64,000 nucleotides of DNA from Providencia sp. PROV188 (GCF_027595165.1 NZ_CP097291.1:2046001-2110000); one strand, 5' to 3'; numbered from the stretch's first letter, positions 50,397 to 59,532 are shown. The notes: generated by a model from the sequence alone, not told the origin. Numbers and translations: made by a program.

Positions 50397-50795
50397 TTAC
50401 TCTCGATTGCAATAACGTTCCCAGATAGGGTCAAATTGTTCAACAGGAACAATATCATCAACTTTTTCCACTAGTGGAATAGAAACCACTGTTTTACCTT
50501 CTTTGTTTTTATGTAAACGAACAATAAATCGTTTATATCCGTAAGGTAAACCATCTTCAAACCCAAAAACTTCACCACAATAGTAGCCAGTCTCATCGCC
50601 CTCTTCATTCTGATTCAGAACATGATATTTCACATTTTTGTATGTTGCGGCTGATGGATATACCAGAAAATCTTCAACGGCGCTTTTGACTTTACTCTCT
50701 GCGTCCATCTCTGTATCTGAAGAAACTTCTGTCATCACACCTGCTATGTAGGAACAGCCCGCGACTAATAATACTACAAGGACTCTTAGTAACAT
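50397..50795 (-). CDS. Putative lipoprotein, unknown function
   Basis: 132 residues. The start MLLRVLVVLLVAGCS is a short lipoprotein signal with lipobox VAGC (C14); Ser at +2 predicts sorting to the outer membrane. The mature part is acidic and has a conserved-looking block around FGFEDGLPYGYKRFIVRL. No family is recognised. It converges on the methyltransferase. Confidence 0.6.
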   Translation of the reverse strand: MLLRVLVVLLVAGCSYIAGVMTEVSSDTEMDAESKVKSAVEDFLVYPSAATYKNVKYHVLNQNEEGDETGYYCGEVFGFEDGLPYGYKRFIVRLHKNKEGKTVVSIPLVEKVDDIVPVEQFDPIWERYCNRE

Positions 50796-50960
50796 TTTTC
50801 TCTATAGAATGGCGAATTAGAACACACTAAGTATTATTATAAATCGTCTAAAAAATAATTCGAGTACAAATCTAACACAGAAATGTTGTATAAAAATTTA
50901 AGTGCTGAAAAACGCATATTTCATTCAATTTACACAATAAAGGAGTTAGAACAATAAATT

Positions 50961-51299
50961 TCACTGAGTAAGCTGCCAGAAATACACTAAAACAGCTGCA
51001 GCGACTATCCAAATCAACGTCGCTAAACTTAAACAAATCCACGGTGTTAATTTGGTTGCAAAGACATAAACAGTGATTAAATACATTGCATAAGGGATTA
51101 GTGACCATAAACCAAATAATGCTGTTTTTCTTAATGCCTCCGCACCTTGCTCCTGAACCACGATCACATGGGCAATTAATGCAAAAGTAGGAAACAAAGG
51201 AACCAATCCCGCAATATAATAAATTTTGCTACGCGAGAGAATCGCAATAACTAAAACAGCGAGTGCACCAAACAAGCATTTTACCAATAACGAAATCAT
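50961..51299 (-). CDS. glpM: GlpM family inner-membrane protein
   Basis: 112 residues from ATG at 51299 (E. coli GlpM 109); a further in-frame start 42 bp upstream would add a non-conserved tail. Four membrane spans; the conserved segment YYIAGLVPLFPTFALIAHVIVVQEQG is nearly identical to that of GlpM, as is WSLIPYAMYL. The molecular role of GlpM is poorly known. There are no glycerol genes next to it here. Confidence 0.88.
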   Translation of the reverse strand: MISLLVKCLFGALAVLVIAILSRSKIYYIAGLVPLFPTFALIAHVIVVQEQGAEALRKTALFGLWSLIPYAMYLITVYVFATKLTPWICLSLATLIWIVAAAVLVYFWQLTQ

Positions 51300-51507
51300 A
51301 GCAAACTCAATAGGGTTAAGAGTATTTGTACTGATTATCACTCTAAAGCATCCACATTGACTAGTTCACTTTCATAAACAACCCTTTCCCGATCACATAT
51401 TTAAACATGTGATTTTTTACACCCTATATGTTTATCGATGGTTGAATATTTTTTGCCATTATTCTGATATAACCTCTTTGTATAATGAAACAACTAAAGA
51501 GATAAAA

Positions 51508-52350
51508 ATGACAATAAAAATTTCTGTACTCGTTGATAACAACACCCTGATTGACAGTTATTTTTGTGGCGAACCCGCAGTTTGCTACCACATTGAAGCT
51601 GACGGTAAAAAAATCCTATTTGATACTGGCTATTCCGATGTTTTCATTAACAATGCCAATATCCTCAATATCGACCTTGCTCAAATTACTGACCTCGTTT
51701 TATCCCATGGTCATAATGACCACACATGGGGAATTAATCACCTTATTCAATATTTAGATCGCCGAAATGTTGAATCCCAGCAATCCAAAAAATTGATTTA
51801 TCATCCGGATGCTTTGCAACCTAAAAGTTATGACTCAAAAGTTATTGGCGCGAATACCCCTAAGAATGTTTTAACCGCCTACTTTGATACAGTTGAAACT
51901 AAAGGTTCTTACTCTGTTTCTGAGAATGTCATTTTCTTAGGTGAGATCCCACGAAATAACACGTTTGAAGGAAAAGAGCCGGTAGGTAAAACTATCGATG
52001 AACATAATAACAGTGTTGATGATTATGTACTGGATGACAGCGCCCTTGCGATTAAAACCTCCGAGGGGCTGATTGTTATTACGGGATGCTCACACTCTGG
52101 GATCTGTAACATTGTCGAGCATGCTAAGCGAGTCACTAAAATAGACAAAATTGTGACTGTCATCGGCGGATTTCATTTACAAAAAGCGTCCGATGAGCTG
52201 TTACACCAAACCAGTGAGTATTTTAAAAAACAGAATTTATTGCAGATCCACCCATGCCATTGCACGGACTTAGCTGCTAAAATTCATTTGGCAAAACACG
52301 CCCCTGTACAAGAAGTTGGAACCGGTATGCAACTCACTTATCCTGCATAA
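51508..52350 (+). CDS. Metallo-beta-lactamase-fold hydrolase (COG1237-like)
   Basis: 280 residues from ATG at 51508, preceded by AAAGAGAT; an in-frame ATG 99 bp upstream lacks a ribosome site and would add a poor leader. The metal motif is H67-G-H-N-D71-H72 in LVLSHGHNDHTWG, with further ligands likely in ITGCSHSGICN and VIGGFHL. The layout matches the archaeal and bacterial 7,8-dihydropterin-6-yl-methyl-aminobenzene phosphate synthase-like group. Substrate unknown. Cytoplasmic. Confidence 0.85.
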   Translation: MTIKISVLVDNNTLIDSYFCGEPAVCYHIEADGKKILFDTGYSDVFINNANILNIDLAQITDLVLSHGHNDHTWGINHLIQYLDRRNVESQQSKKLIYHPDALQPKSYDSKVIGANTPKNVLTAYFDTVETKGSYSVSENVIFLGEIPRNNTFEGKEPVGKTIDEHNNSVDDYVLDDSALAIKTSEGLIVITGCSHSGICNIVEHAKRVTKIDKIVTVIGGFHLQKASDELLHQTSEYFKKQNLLQIHPCHCTDLAAKIHLAKHAPVQEVGTGMQLTYPA

Positions 52351-52363
52351 AATAACACTTAAT

Positions 52364-52402
52364 CATGTAGCTAATTACAATAACCCCTATATTAGCTACA
52401 TG
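52364..52402. terminator. Hairpin between convergent genes
   Basis: Perfect 11-bp stem CATGTAGCTAA / TTAGCTACATG with a 17-nt loop and no T-run. Confidence 0.55.
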
Positions 52403-52432
52403 GCTTCATGTTGATTGCCTTTATAAATATAT

Positions 52433-52822
52433 TTATGTTCTAGAACCCAAATCATTATCGTGTTTTGAGCCTGATAACATTCTCGTCAGCTCTTCACATC
52501 GAATAATTTTTCCATCCATCAAATGAAAGCAAGCAAATACTTCAAATTCACTCACCGTGCCCTCTTTTTTTATTGCTTTCGCAATATGTTGCGTATGAAC
52601 ACAATTTTCACCTTCTGCAATTGACTTAATTTCTATCGTAATGCTCTCGGTGGCTTCTTTTAAAACCTGCATATGCGAGTAGAACTCAGAAAAATTAATC
52701 ATTTTTCCGTCAACTACTTGCACATAATCCGATGAGAAGAATTGCTTAATTATAGCTAACTCTCCAATTTGTTTACCAAGAACCGCTTTTAATGCCTGCT
52801 CCACAAATACCATCTTATTCAT
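52433..52822 (-). CDS. SnoaL-like / NTF2-fold protein
   Basis: 129 residues with the cone-fold pattern of SnoaL-like proteins: an N-terminal helix, the FSSDYVQVVDGKMINFSEFYSHMQVL segment, then strands ending EFEVFACFHLMDGKIIRCEEL. Such proteins are often small enzymes or ligand binders; no catalytic residues can be assigned. The ribosome site is weak. Confidence 0.75.
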   Translation of the reverse strand: MNKMVFVEQALKAVLGKQIGELAIIKQFFSSDYVQVVDGKMINFSEFYSHMQVLKEATESITIEIKSIAEGENCVHTQHIAKAIKKEGTVSEFEVFACFHLMDGKIIRCEELTRMLSGSKHDNDLGSRT

Positions 52823-53045
52823 GACTATTTCCCAATATAATATTAATTTTACATTTCTTAATGCTATATTCGGTCAAATCACATGACTTTCAATCACTCT
52901 GTCTTTTATTGGATAAAAATAATTCTTATTTACATTACGTAAATCTATCCATCTAATTCTTATCATCAAAATAAACTTATTGAATTTCATAAGTAAAAAG
53001 ACTACAACATAGAGTAATAGAAAAAGAATTCTTTTAAGGAATAAC

Positions 53046-53615
53046 ATGAAACTGTTTAAATCTATTTGGCAGTTTTTTGGTGTTTATCAAACGCCCGCGA
53101 TTCGCTTAACTCATTGCATGATATTTTTATTGGTCATTGGGCAAATTATCATCAGCAATTGGATGTCTGTCAGTAAAAGTGGCGTAATCCCAACAAGTGG
53201 TCTTGCGTATTATTTTACTTGGCTACACATTATCATTGGGTTTTGTTTATTATTTTTAGCGGCCATTCTCATTTTTGTCTGTCTCTCAAATCGAGGATTT
53301 AGATATTTCTATCCTTATTTATGGGGGGATCTCACTCAGATAAAAAACGATATCACAAGCTTATTTAATTTAAAGCTTCCTGACAGCTCACCTAAAGGGT
53401 TAGCAACAAGTGTCCAAGGGCTTGGACTGGGTGCATTGGCGCTAGTTATCCTTTCTGGTGTAACTTGGTTTATTTTATGGTGGCAAAACTCATCATTAGC
53501 CCCTGAAGCAAGAAATATTCATAAAACACTCACAGGACTAATCGAAGCTTATATTGTGGGACATGGTCTTATGGGCTTATTGCATTTTATCCTATGGAGA
53601 AAAACACCCCATTGA
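53046..53615 (+). CDS. Cytochrome b561-like di-haem membrane protein
   Basis: 189 residues, four predicted membrane spans. Candidate haem-ligating histidines sit in RLTHC (H23), FTWLHIIIG (H61), NIHKTLTG (H159) and VGHGLMGLLH (H173, H180), the layout of the b561/Ni-hydrogenase cytochrome b family. It probably moves electrons between quinone and a periplasmic partner; no partner gene is adjacent. AAGGA ribosome site present. Confidence 0.82.
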   Translation: MKLFKSIWQFFGVYQTPAIRLTHCMIFLLVIGQIIISNWMSVSKSGVIPTSGLAYYFTWLHIIIGFCLLFLAAILIFVCLSNRGFRYFYPYLWGDLTQIKNDITSLFNLKLPDSSPKGLATSVQGLGLGALALVILSGVTWFILWWQNSSLAPEARNIHKTLTGLIEAYIVGHGLMGLLHFILWRKTPH

Positions 53616-53622
53616 CCTACAA

Positions 53623-54381
53623 CTAATAGAATGAAGCATCCGTCGTACTATGTTTCTTCAATGTAATTTGCTTTCCATCCGAAATAAGTGTCAATACAAA
53701 TTGGCACTTATGCGACACGCCCTGCTGGTTATACTCACATTGAGTATCAACAGTTAGCACAGACTGATCGAGCACTTTAACTTCTAGAATAAGATCATAC
53801 GGCTTAGTTTCATCACTCGTATACCTTACGGAAATCTCTGAAAACAATTTATTATCATTGTAATAGGAAACATTGTATGAGCGATTGTTTTCATCATAGT
53901 GGAACGCACTGAGCTTAGTTTTAGGTTCCGCGCCCCATGAGCTATTAATGAAACCATCGGCATTATACTGGTAGGTTAATTTACCATCGGAGTCTTTTTT
54001 AGATAGAATTAAACAATTATTTCCAATTTCCATTTCTACTGGTCCATTAGAATCTTGACCAATCAATTTATTTTTCTCACGTTTAACAGAAAGCTCATTA
54101 TGTACACTGTTAATATACTCATCTTTTGTACGAGTCATGCTAAAGCTTTCAATACAGCCATCCTTTGCTATTTTCAAATCTGACTCATAGTTTATAGAAC
54201 CATCTTCATTATAAACGACAGATTTAACATGCTTAACATTGCCTTTTACTGGATTAAAATCATACAGTTGAGCCATATTAAAAACAACCGGGTTATATTT
54301 ATCCATAGGGACTGCACCGGCCTGAAATGGTAAAAAAAATGTTGTTATGCTGGAAGCCAGTGATAAGAACTTAATATTCAT
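53623..54381 (-). CDS. YnfC-like secreted protein
   Basis: 252 residues with a signal peptide (cleavage near FQAGA, residue 23). The pattern LYDFNPVKGNVKHVKS, YQYNADGF and the C-terminal CEYNQQGVSHKCQFVL resembles the E. coli lipoprotein YnfC, but there is no lipobox cysteine, so this form should be soluble in the periplasm. Function unknown. A closely related copy lies 1.8 kb away (55385-56143) and is interrupted. AGAGGACAGC precedes the ATG; a heptamer repeat lies about 125 bp upstream. Confidence 0.75.
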   Translation of the reverse strand: MNIKFLSLASSITTFFLPFQAGAVPMDKYNPVVFNMAQLYDFNPVKGNVKHVKSVVYNEDGSINYESDLKIAKDGCIESFSMTRTKDEYINSVHNELSVKREKNKLIGQDSNGPVEMEIGNNCLILSKKDSDGKLTYQYNADGFINSSWGAEPKTKLSAFHYDENNRSYNVSYYNDNKLFSEISVRYTSDETKPYDLILEVKVLDQSVLTVDTQCEYNQQGVSHKCQFVLTLISDGKQITLKKHSTTDASFY

Positions 54382-54908
54382 GCTGTCCTCTAATTTTTAT
54401 ATTTATTCTGATAGTTAAATTACTATTTATTTTAATGAAATTGAAATTTTATACGTAAAAACACTACCAGAAGGATGCGCCTAATTTTACTGTGCTTACG
54501 TTTAAAGTTAAAGGTTAAAGGTTAAAGGTTAAAGGTTAAAGGTTAAAGGTTAAAGGTTAAAGGTTAGATTACCTCACTGAGCTCAAGAAATTTAGAGCTT
54601 AGATGCACTACCATACAAAGACTCTCGGTCATACTATCTTTATCTCTAACATAAAACTATTTTCATTTAAGTCATACATTTTTAAAATAAGAAAAAACCA
54701 GCACAATCTTTTAGCAAAGTGAAATAAGCTGCTAGAATTAATGTAAAGTTTCGCAAGTATGCCTGTTTTTAACAGATTATCTCATGGGAGATGGATTAAT
54801 TTATTGAGAGTTATCTTACTGTTATCTTGAAATATACAGATAATGCTGATTTACACAAATTTAAGTTCTACCTATACTCACCACTCAATTTTTCGTCAAG
54901 GAATAAAC
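54382..54908. other. Gap holding a heptamer repeat
   Basis: 527 bp between the divergent YnfC-like and DUF805 genes. It includes the heptamer tract at 54507-54562. An ATG in frame 66 bp before the DUF805 start lacks a ribosome site. Confidence 0.5.
54507..54562. repeat. Heptamer microsatellite, eight perfect GTTAAAG units
   Basis: Eight uninterrupted GTTAAAG units (56 bp) with partial units at both ends. The tract lies in the shared upstream region of two divergent genes, about 125 bp from one start and 346 bp from the other. Confidence 0.97.
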
Positions 54909-55289
54909 ATGAATTGGTATTTAGAAGTCATCAAAAATAACTATGCTAATTTCGAAGGTCGTGCTAGACGTAAAGAGTATTGGATGTTTACTCTTATTAA
55001 CATGATCATCATTATGGTTCTATATGCATTGATCATTTCATCTGTTGATTACACAACAGGCGAAATGGGTGGATTAGGAATGATCGCTGGAATTTTATTA
55101 GGGATCTATGCGTTAGCCACTATCGTCCCTTCCATTGCTGTATCTGTACGTCGCTTACATGATACTGAAAAATCAGGCTGGTGGTATTTAATCTCATTTA
55201 TCCCATTTGGTGCGATCGTTTTGCTCGTCTTCATGTGCTTAGAGGGTACTAAAGGCGACAACCGTTTTGGCGCAGATCCAAAAGCATAA
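54909..55289 (+). CDS. DUF805 membrane protein
   Basis: 126 residues from ATG at 54909, with AAGGA 6 nt upstream. DUF805 features: NWYLEVIKNNYANFEGRARRKEYWMFTL, three or four membrane spans, AVSVRRLHDTEKSGWWYLISFIPFG and the ending GTKGDNRFGADPKA. Similar to E. coli YhaH/YhaI; function unknown. Confidence 0.88.
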   Translation: MNWYLEVIKNNYANFEGRARRKEYWMFTLINMIIIMVLYALIISSVDYTTGEMGGLGMIAGILLGIYALATIVPSIAVSVRRLHDTEKSGWWYLISFIPFGAIVLLVFMCLEGTKGDNRFGADPKA

Positions 55290-55296
55290 AAATAGT

Positions 55297-55317
55297 GCCC
55301 CTTATTATGTAAGGGGC
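55297..55317 (+). terminator. Hairpin after the DUF805 gene
   Basis: Stem GCCCCTTA / TAAGGGGC with a 5-nt loop, then TTATTTAA. Confidence 0.65.
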
Positions 55318-55384
55318 TTATTTAACTACCCTTTTAAATTCTCTTCAAAATATCTTTAATCTATTTGCTTCAATACATTGTCCG

Positions 55385-56143
55385 CTAGTAAAACACGGTT
55401 TCCGTAATACTTCTTTTCGGCAACTTTATTGTTTTTCCATTTGATACGATTGTGAGTATAAAGTTGCATTTGTGTGCAATATTTTGCTCGTCATAATCAC
55501 ATTTAGAATCAACAACTAAGATTGGCAAACCAAGTGCCTTAATTTCCATTTGAAGATCAAATGGCTTAGTTATGTCTTTGCCGTAACTAATGATACTTTC
55601 AGAGAAAACAACATTATCTTTATAATATTTTATCGTCTCAGGAAGGTTATTCTCGTTATATGTGTTTTCACTGTATTGAACTTTAGGTTCTGCACTCATT
55701 GAGCCGATAATTATTCCATCATTATTGTACTAATATATTAACTTTCCATTGCTATCAGTTCTTGAAATAATCAAACAATTCTCTGCCACTTCCATTTCAA
55801 CAGGTCCATTTGCATCTGAACCCACTAATTTATTTTTTTCTCGCTTGACTGAAAGCCAGTTAGCAATGCTATTTAAATACTCATCTTTTTTTTGTTTCAT
55901 CGTGAAACTATCAACACAACCATCACGACCAACCTTTAATGCAGACTGATAATTAATGGTTTCATCCTCATTATAAACAAAGGTATTCAGTTCTTTGATA
56001 TTGCCTTTAACTGGATTAAAATCATAGAGTTGAGCAAAATTAAAAACGATCGGGTTATACTCATTTTTTTGAAATGCAGCAGATTGAAAAGAGACAGTAA
56101 ATAATGCCAATTGAACAATTGAAGCTAAGTATTTGTTATTCAT
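55385..56143 (-). pseudogene. YnfC-like paralogue interrupted by an amber codon
   Basis: Paralogue of the gene at 53623: same signal-peptide layout, LYDFNPVKGNIKELN, REKNKLVGSDANGPVEMEV and C-terminal CDYDEQNIAHKCNFILT. The reading frame is intact over 253 codons, the same length as the sister gene, except for one TAG at codon 138 (plus-strand 55730-55732). The sister has Gln138 there, so a CAG-to-TAG change explains it. No indel separates the two. The product is a 137-residue fragment unless amber is read through; a sequencing error cannot be excluded. Confidence 0.88.
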
Positions 56144-56540
56144 ATAATTATATACCTCAGAATTGCTAATTTGCTGTGTTCTAAACTTTATAACGATTCT
56201 TTTCTAATTTTTATTTACATCATTAATTTCACTACAAATAATTCTTATCATATTAACATTTATCAAACTAACTTCCAGCGCCATTTCTTTATGCAAAAGT
56301 AAGTACAAACACTTATTCATTAAATGTCTTCACATTGCATTAAGATAATCTTTAGATAATAGGATTCATACCTATTTGATTGTTTAGAATTAATAAAAGA
56401 CTGCACTAGGCAGCTGTAAATACAAAGCTAAATACTATTAATTAATATATATTTTAACCCTTTTAAGTTTTCCAAATTTTTTTATGCGACCTATAGGCTA
56501 ATGTAATTAATTTATGCATTTTCGAGAGAAAAACCCGACG
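56144..56540. other. AT-rich gap beside the icd attachment site
   Basis: About 400 bp between the YnfC-like pseudogene and the icd terminator. No gene, repeat or hairpin of note. Confidence 0.4.
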
Positions 56541-56569
56541 AAAAAAACGGGAGTTTTTAGGCTCCCGTT
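56541..56569 (-). terminator. icd terminator
   Basis: On the minus strand AACGGGAG / CTCCCGTT with an 8-nt loop is followed by TTTTTTT. It lies 22 bp after the icd stop codon and has stayed with the displaced 3' fragment. Confidence 0.88.
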
Positions 56570-56591
56570 ATTATTCACACTACGTAATAAA

Positions 56592-56756
56592 TTACATGTG
56601 TTTAATGATTGCGTCGCCGAACTCGCTACATTTCAGCAACTTAGCGCCATCCATTAATCGTTCAAAATCGTAGGTAACGGTCTTAGCCTCGATCGCGCCT
56701 TCCATACCTTTAACGATTAAGTCTGCCGCTTCAACCCAACCCATGTGGCGCAGCAG
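56592..56756 (-). pseudogene. icd: Displaced 3' end of isocitrate dehydrogenase (icd), prophage attachment scar
   Basis: 165 bp encoding 54 residues that match the C-terminus of Icd: [35 protein letters not shown] and [13 protein letters not shown], then stop and terminator. The homology stops exactly 165 bp from the 3' end. In E. coli, phage 21 and the e14 element recombine at this place in icd and supply a replacement 3' end. The rest of icd must therefore lie beyond the element, to the right of this window. There is no start codon or ribosome site, so the fragment is not a gene. Confidence 0.94.
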
Positions 56757-56856
56757 TATATAGATACATTAATCATAACCATCTGATATTTATCATATTA
56801 CTATCAATATTTTATCTTTTTCATGATAAAAACAGGAGGTTTTAAGTCATTGATAA
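56749..56856. repeat. Direct repeat, copy A, at the icd att site
   Basis: About 108 bp starting CGCAGCAGTATATAG and ending AAGTCATTGATAA. It closely matches copy B at 58630-58732 (first 15 bases identical, overall roughly 80-90% by eye, one 4-5 bp gap). It overlaps the junction of the icd fragment with element DNA. Confidence 0.88.
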
Positions 56857-57054
56857 CATAAATGATTAATTTAGTTTTGATAACTGCTACTTCTCAAAGA
56901 TTGAGTACAAATCAATCGATTTTAACACGATTAACCCCATCATAATAATCGTCTTTTCTAATCGCTTAAATTATCTTTGCTTTAATTAGACAGCTAAACT
57001 CGGCTGTCTGGTTTGAACAATAAGCGGACGTTCATAATCATTCCTGTTCTGGAA

Positions 57055-57083
57055 TGCATGGTTAGCGCGACCGCTAATGCATT
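57055..57083 (+). terminator. Possible hairpin terminator
   Basis: TTAGCG-CGAC-CGCTAA inside a GCAT / ATGC clamp, followed by ATTTTTAG. It lies just downstream of the minus-strand acetyltransferase gene, but its T-run is on the plus strand. Confidence 0.35.
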
Positions 57084-57113
57084 TTTAGGTAACAACATAC
57101 TTTATATAGGCTC

Positions 57114-57608
57114 TTACGTTGCTAATAAGCGGAACCGACGAAAACATATGCTATCAAACATCACTTCACCATCAGGTTGAAAACCCAACCGTAAAATAGT
57201 TTTAATTTTTACCCTACTCAAGGGCAGTAAAATAGTGATACTTTCTAGTTTCATCTCACAGAAAGCACGTCTGATAATTTCGTCATAGATTATTTTACCT
57301 GCCCCCCAATAATCTGGGTGAAGCACCAGGGCAAGGTCTGCATCACCGTCTTCATATTGTAATCCCCCCCACCCAGCAAAATGCTCATTAATCATAATTG
57401 CCCACGGACCATAACCATGTTCTTTCCATTGAGCATCTTTTTGCGCCACCCATTCTATACACTTTTGATAGTTAAAATCGGGGCTTCCCAATGGCATGTG
57501 CCGTAATACATCAGGATGATTATTGAGCGTAATAATATTGCTAACATTGACCTCTGTTAGTCTTTTAAATTCTAAAATCAAATACGGATCCCTTATGAAA
57601 AAATGCAT
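57114..57608 (-). CDS. GNAT-family acetyltransferase
   Basis: 164 residues. GNAT features are the N-terminal FKRLTEVNVSNIITLNNHPDVLRHMPLGSP, the acceptor-facing GPWAIMINEHFAGWGGLQ and the CoA loop HPDYWGAGKIIYDEIIRRAF. Substrate unknown. It lies between repeat copies A and B, head-to-head with the P-loop kinase gene, so it appears to be cargo of a small icd-linked element. No strong ribosome site. Confidence 0.82.
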   Translation of the reverse strand: MHFFIRDPYLILEFKRLTEVNVSNIITLNNHPDVLRHMPLGSPDFNYQKCIEWVAQKDAQWKEHGYGPWAIMINEHFAGWGGLQYEDGDADLALVLHPDYWGAGKIIYDEIIRRAFCEMKLESITILLPLSRVKIKTILRLGFQPDGEVMFDSICFRRFRLLAT

Positions 57609-57951
57609 GAATACAATAATTCTACTGACATTATCATAACGTTATGGTTCTAATGATACTTTCATGACCTATTCAGCAAAGAATTGGGATAGTAGACCTT
57701 ATCACATCGATCAAGATAAGCTATTAGAACACTTCTGATGATATTTCTTCTAAGAAATAAATCATATTCACTGCTGCGCTCCATTACATCGGACTTTTGA
57801 ATTATTTACAGCGTCCGTTTGAATTTCCGCTCATGGCGCCAAACAGTAATACTCTTCGACTCTTGCCATATCGCTAGTCATAATAGGTTCAGGGCCCCAA
57901 CAATTCAAAGTATTTCAATACTGTTAGATTTCATTATTTAAAGGACAGGTT
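57609..57951. other. Divergent acetyltransferase / kinase gap
   Basis: 343 bp without a gene. I see no att core, integron-type site or stable hairpin in it. Confidence 0.4.
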
Positions 57952-58488
57952 ATGCTAATCATCTTCAGTGGTTTACCAGGAAGTGGGAAAAGTACTATCG
58001 CTCAGTCTTTGGCAAAGCAGTTAAATGCTCTTTATTTGAGAATCGATACGATTGAGCAAGCTATACGCAAAACCGATGAAGATAGCCGCGAAATGGGACC
58101 TGCTGGTTATTTTGTCGCTTACTCCCTTGCCAGAGAGAATCTGCAATTAGGGGCAACAGTAATTGCTGACTCAGTGAATCCATTGGCATTAACCCGTGAT
58201 GCCTATAGAGAAATAGCTTTATCCACAGGAACTGGTTATTTAGAAATTGAGATCATATGTTTCGATATAATTGAGCATCGTAAACGAGTTGAAACAAGAG
58301 TGTCTGAAGTCGAGGGATTAACCTTGCCTGACTGGATACAAGTCACAGACTTAGTTTATGAACCATGGAACAGAGAACACCTTGTTTTAGACTCATACAG
58401 TTTATCCAGTGATGAATGTGTCTCGCGGATCATTGACGTTCTTTCCAAATGCTCGCCACTTGAGAACCCATTAAGCGGAGGAAATTAG
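57952..58488 (+). CDS. P-loop kinase-like ATPase (AAA_33 / zeta-toxin-like)
   Basis: 178 residues. Walker A is GLPGSGKST (7-15), then LYLRIDTIEQAIRK, a putative nucleotide- or substrate-binding ADSVNP segment and a helical lid with RKRVETRVSE. The family includes small-molecule kinases, chloramphenicol phosphotransferase-like enzymes and zeta toxins, so the substrate cannot be assigned. AAGGACAGGTT precedes the ATG. It lies within the module bounded by repeat copies A and B. Confidence 0.78.
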   Translation: MLIIFSGLPGSGKSTIAQSLAKQLNALYLRIDTIEQAIRKTDEDSREMGPAGYFVAYSLARENLQLGATVIADSVNPLALTRDAYREIALSTGTGYLEIEIICFDIIEHRKRVETRVSEVEGLTLPDWIQVTDLVYEPWNREHLVLDSYSLSSDECVSRIIDVLSKCSPLENPLSGGN

Positions 58489-58629
58489 TTAAAGTCCGCT
58501 TCTGACACAAAGCTGATGGATACCAAAACTTAAAGGTTTACTCTGAATAAGTACCTTATTATAACTTTTTTAGAACAACATTATTTTGTGTTAAGAGGAT
58601 CAGATATCGCTTCGCATAATTTTCCATGA

Positions 58630-58732
58630 CGCAGCAGTATATAGCTATATTAATCATCTGATATTTATGACATTATCATTAATATTCTATCTTTTACATA
58701 GCAAAAATAGAGGTTTTTAAGTCATTGATAAT
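58630..58732. repeat. Direct repeat, copy B
   Basis: About 103 bp matching copy A at 56749-56856. The base just left of CGCAGCAG differs and the icd homology does not continue past a few bases, so this copy is an internal junction rather than a second icd end. Confidence 0.88.
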
Positions 58733-58741
58733 ATATAGAAA

Positions 58742-58948
58742 TTAATTCGTTCGTCTAGAATCCATTAAATCAATTGCAATGGCATATATGGTTATCATTT
58801 GTTTCTCTTGCTCACTTTCTTTTTGCTCTTTTAAGATCGCAGATATGCGCTCTCCAGTAATGTTATGCTTTGACTCATTTAGCAACATAACAGCCCGACC
58901 AACTACTTGGCATATTCGCATATAAATTACATCTTTTTCCGTATCCAT
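58742..58948 (-). CDS. AriR/YmgB-like small regulatory protein
   Basis: 68 residues from ATG at 58948, which has AGAGG 5 nt upstream; an earlier in-frame start lacks one. The helical pattern GRAVMLLNESKHNITGERISAILKEQKESEQEKQMITIYAIAIDLM resembles the YmgB/AriR family (biofilm and acid-resistance regulators; in E. coli ymgB lies beside e14). The match is by pattern only. Confidence 0.55.
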   Translation of the reverse strand: MDTEKDVIYMRICQVVGRAVMLLNESKHNITGERISAILKEQKESEQEKQMITIYAIAIDLMDSRRTN

Positions 58949-59121
58949 AATCACCTCTGAGTATTCTCTCAACAGTATCACTTAGTTAACGTAATTCCCA
59001 GATAAGATTTGTATAGTTTTACTATAATTAATTTTTCTGTAAAAAACTCAATGAATTCATTTAATATTTTTCATATTCAAACATTTTCTGATTTTTAGTT
59101 TATTAATTATTTTATAAAAAA

Positions 59122-59532
59122 TCATTCTTTGGGCTTTAACCTATCAGCATTAGAAACATATAGAGCAAAAATAAGTACTAATATTGATATAGAGTAAATA
59201 ATAAAGAGTTGTGGATCTTTATGCTCAACTACTATTAACCTAATTACTGCAGTAATTGCAATATAGATAAAATACTGTAATGGAAAATGATAGTTAGATT
59301 GAAAATATTTAATAATCAATGCAATGAACTCAAAGTATAAAAAATAAACAATAAGACCATCTACTAATAAATAAATTGATATAGAATCATTAGCTGTAAA
59401 TAATAACCCTGCTAATACAACAGTTTCTTTTATTAAAAAGGCTATTAATATAACAGCAAGTAAAAGTAATGCGGCACTACTAATCCACTGTAATATTCTA
59501 CAAATCAATTTGGATTGACTTAGTCCTGACAT
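59122..59532 (-). CDS. psiE: PsiE family phosphate-starvation-inducible membrane protein
   Basis: 136 residues, four membrane spans, the size of E. coli PsiE. The segment LVDGLIVYFLYFEFIALIIKYFQSNYHFPLQYFIYIAITAVIRLIVVEHKDP is clearly PsiE-like. In E. coli psiE is induced by phosphate starvation and by cAMP-CRP; its function is unknown. Its place inside icd-linked prophage DNA and its very AT-rich codons suggest transfer. The ribosome site is weak. Confidence 0.88.
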   Translation of the reverse strand: MSGLSQSKLICRILQWISSAALLLLAVILIAFLIKETVVLAGLLFTANDSISIYLLVDGLIVYFLYFEFIALIIKYFQSNYHFPLQYFIYIAITAVIRLIVVEHKDPQLFIIYSISILVLIFALYVSNADRLKPKE

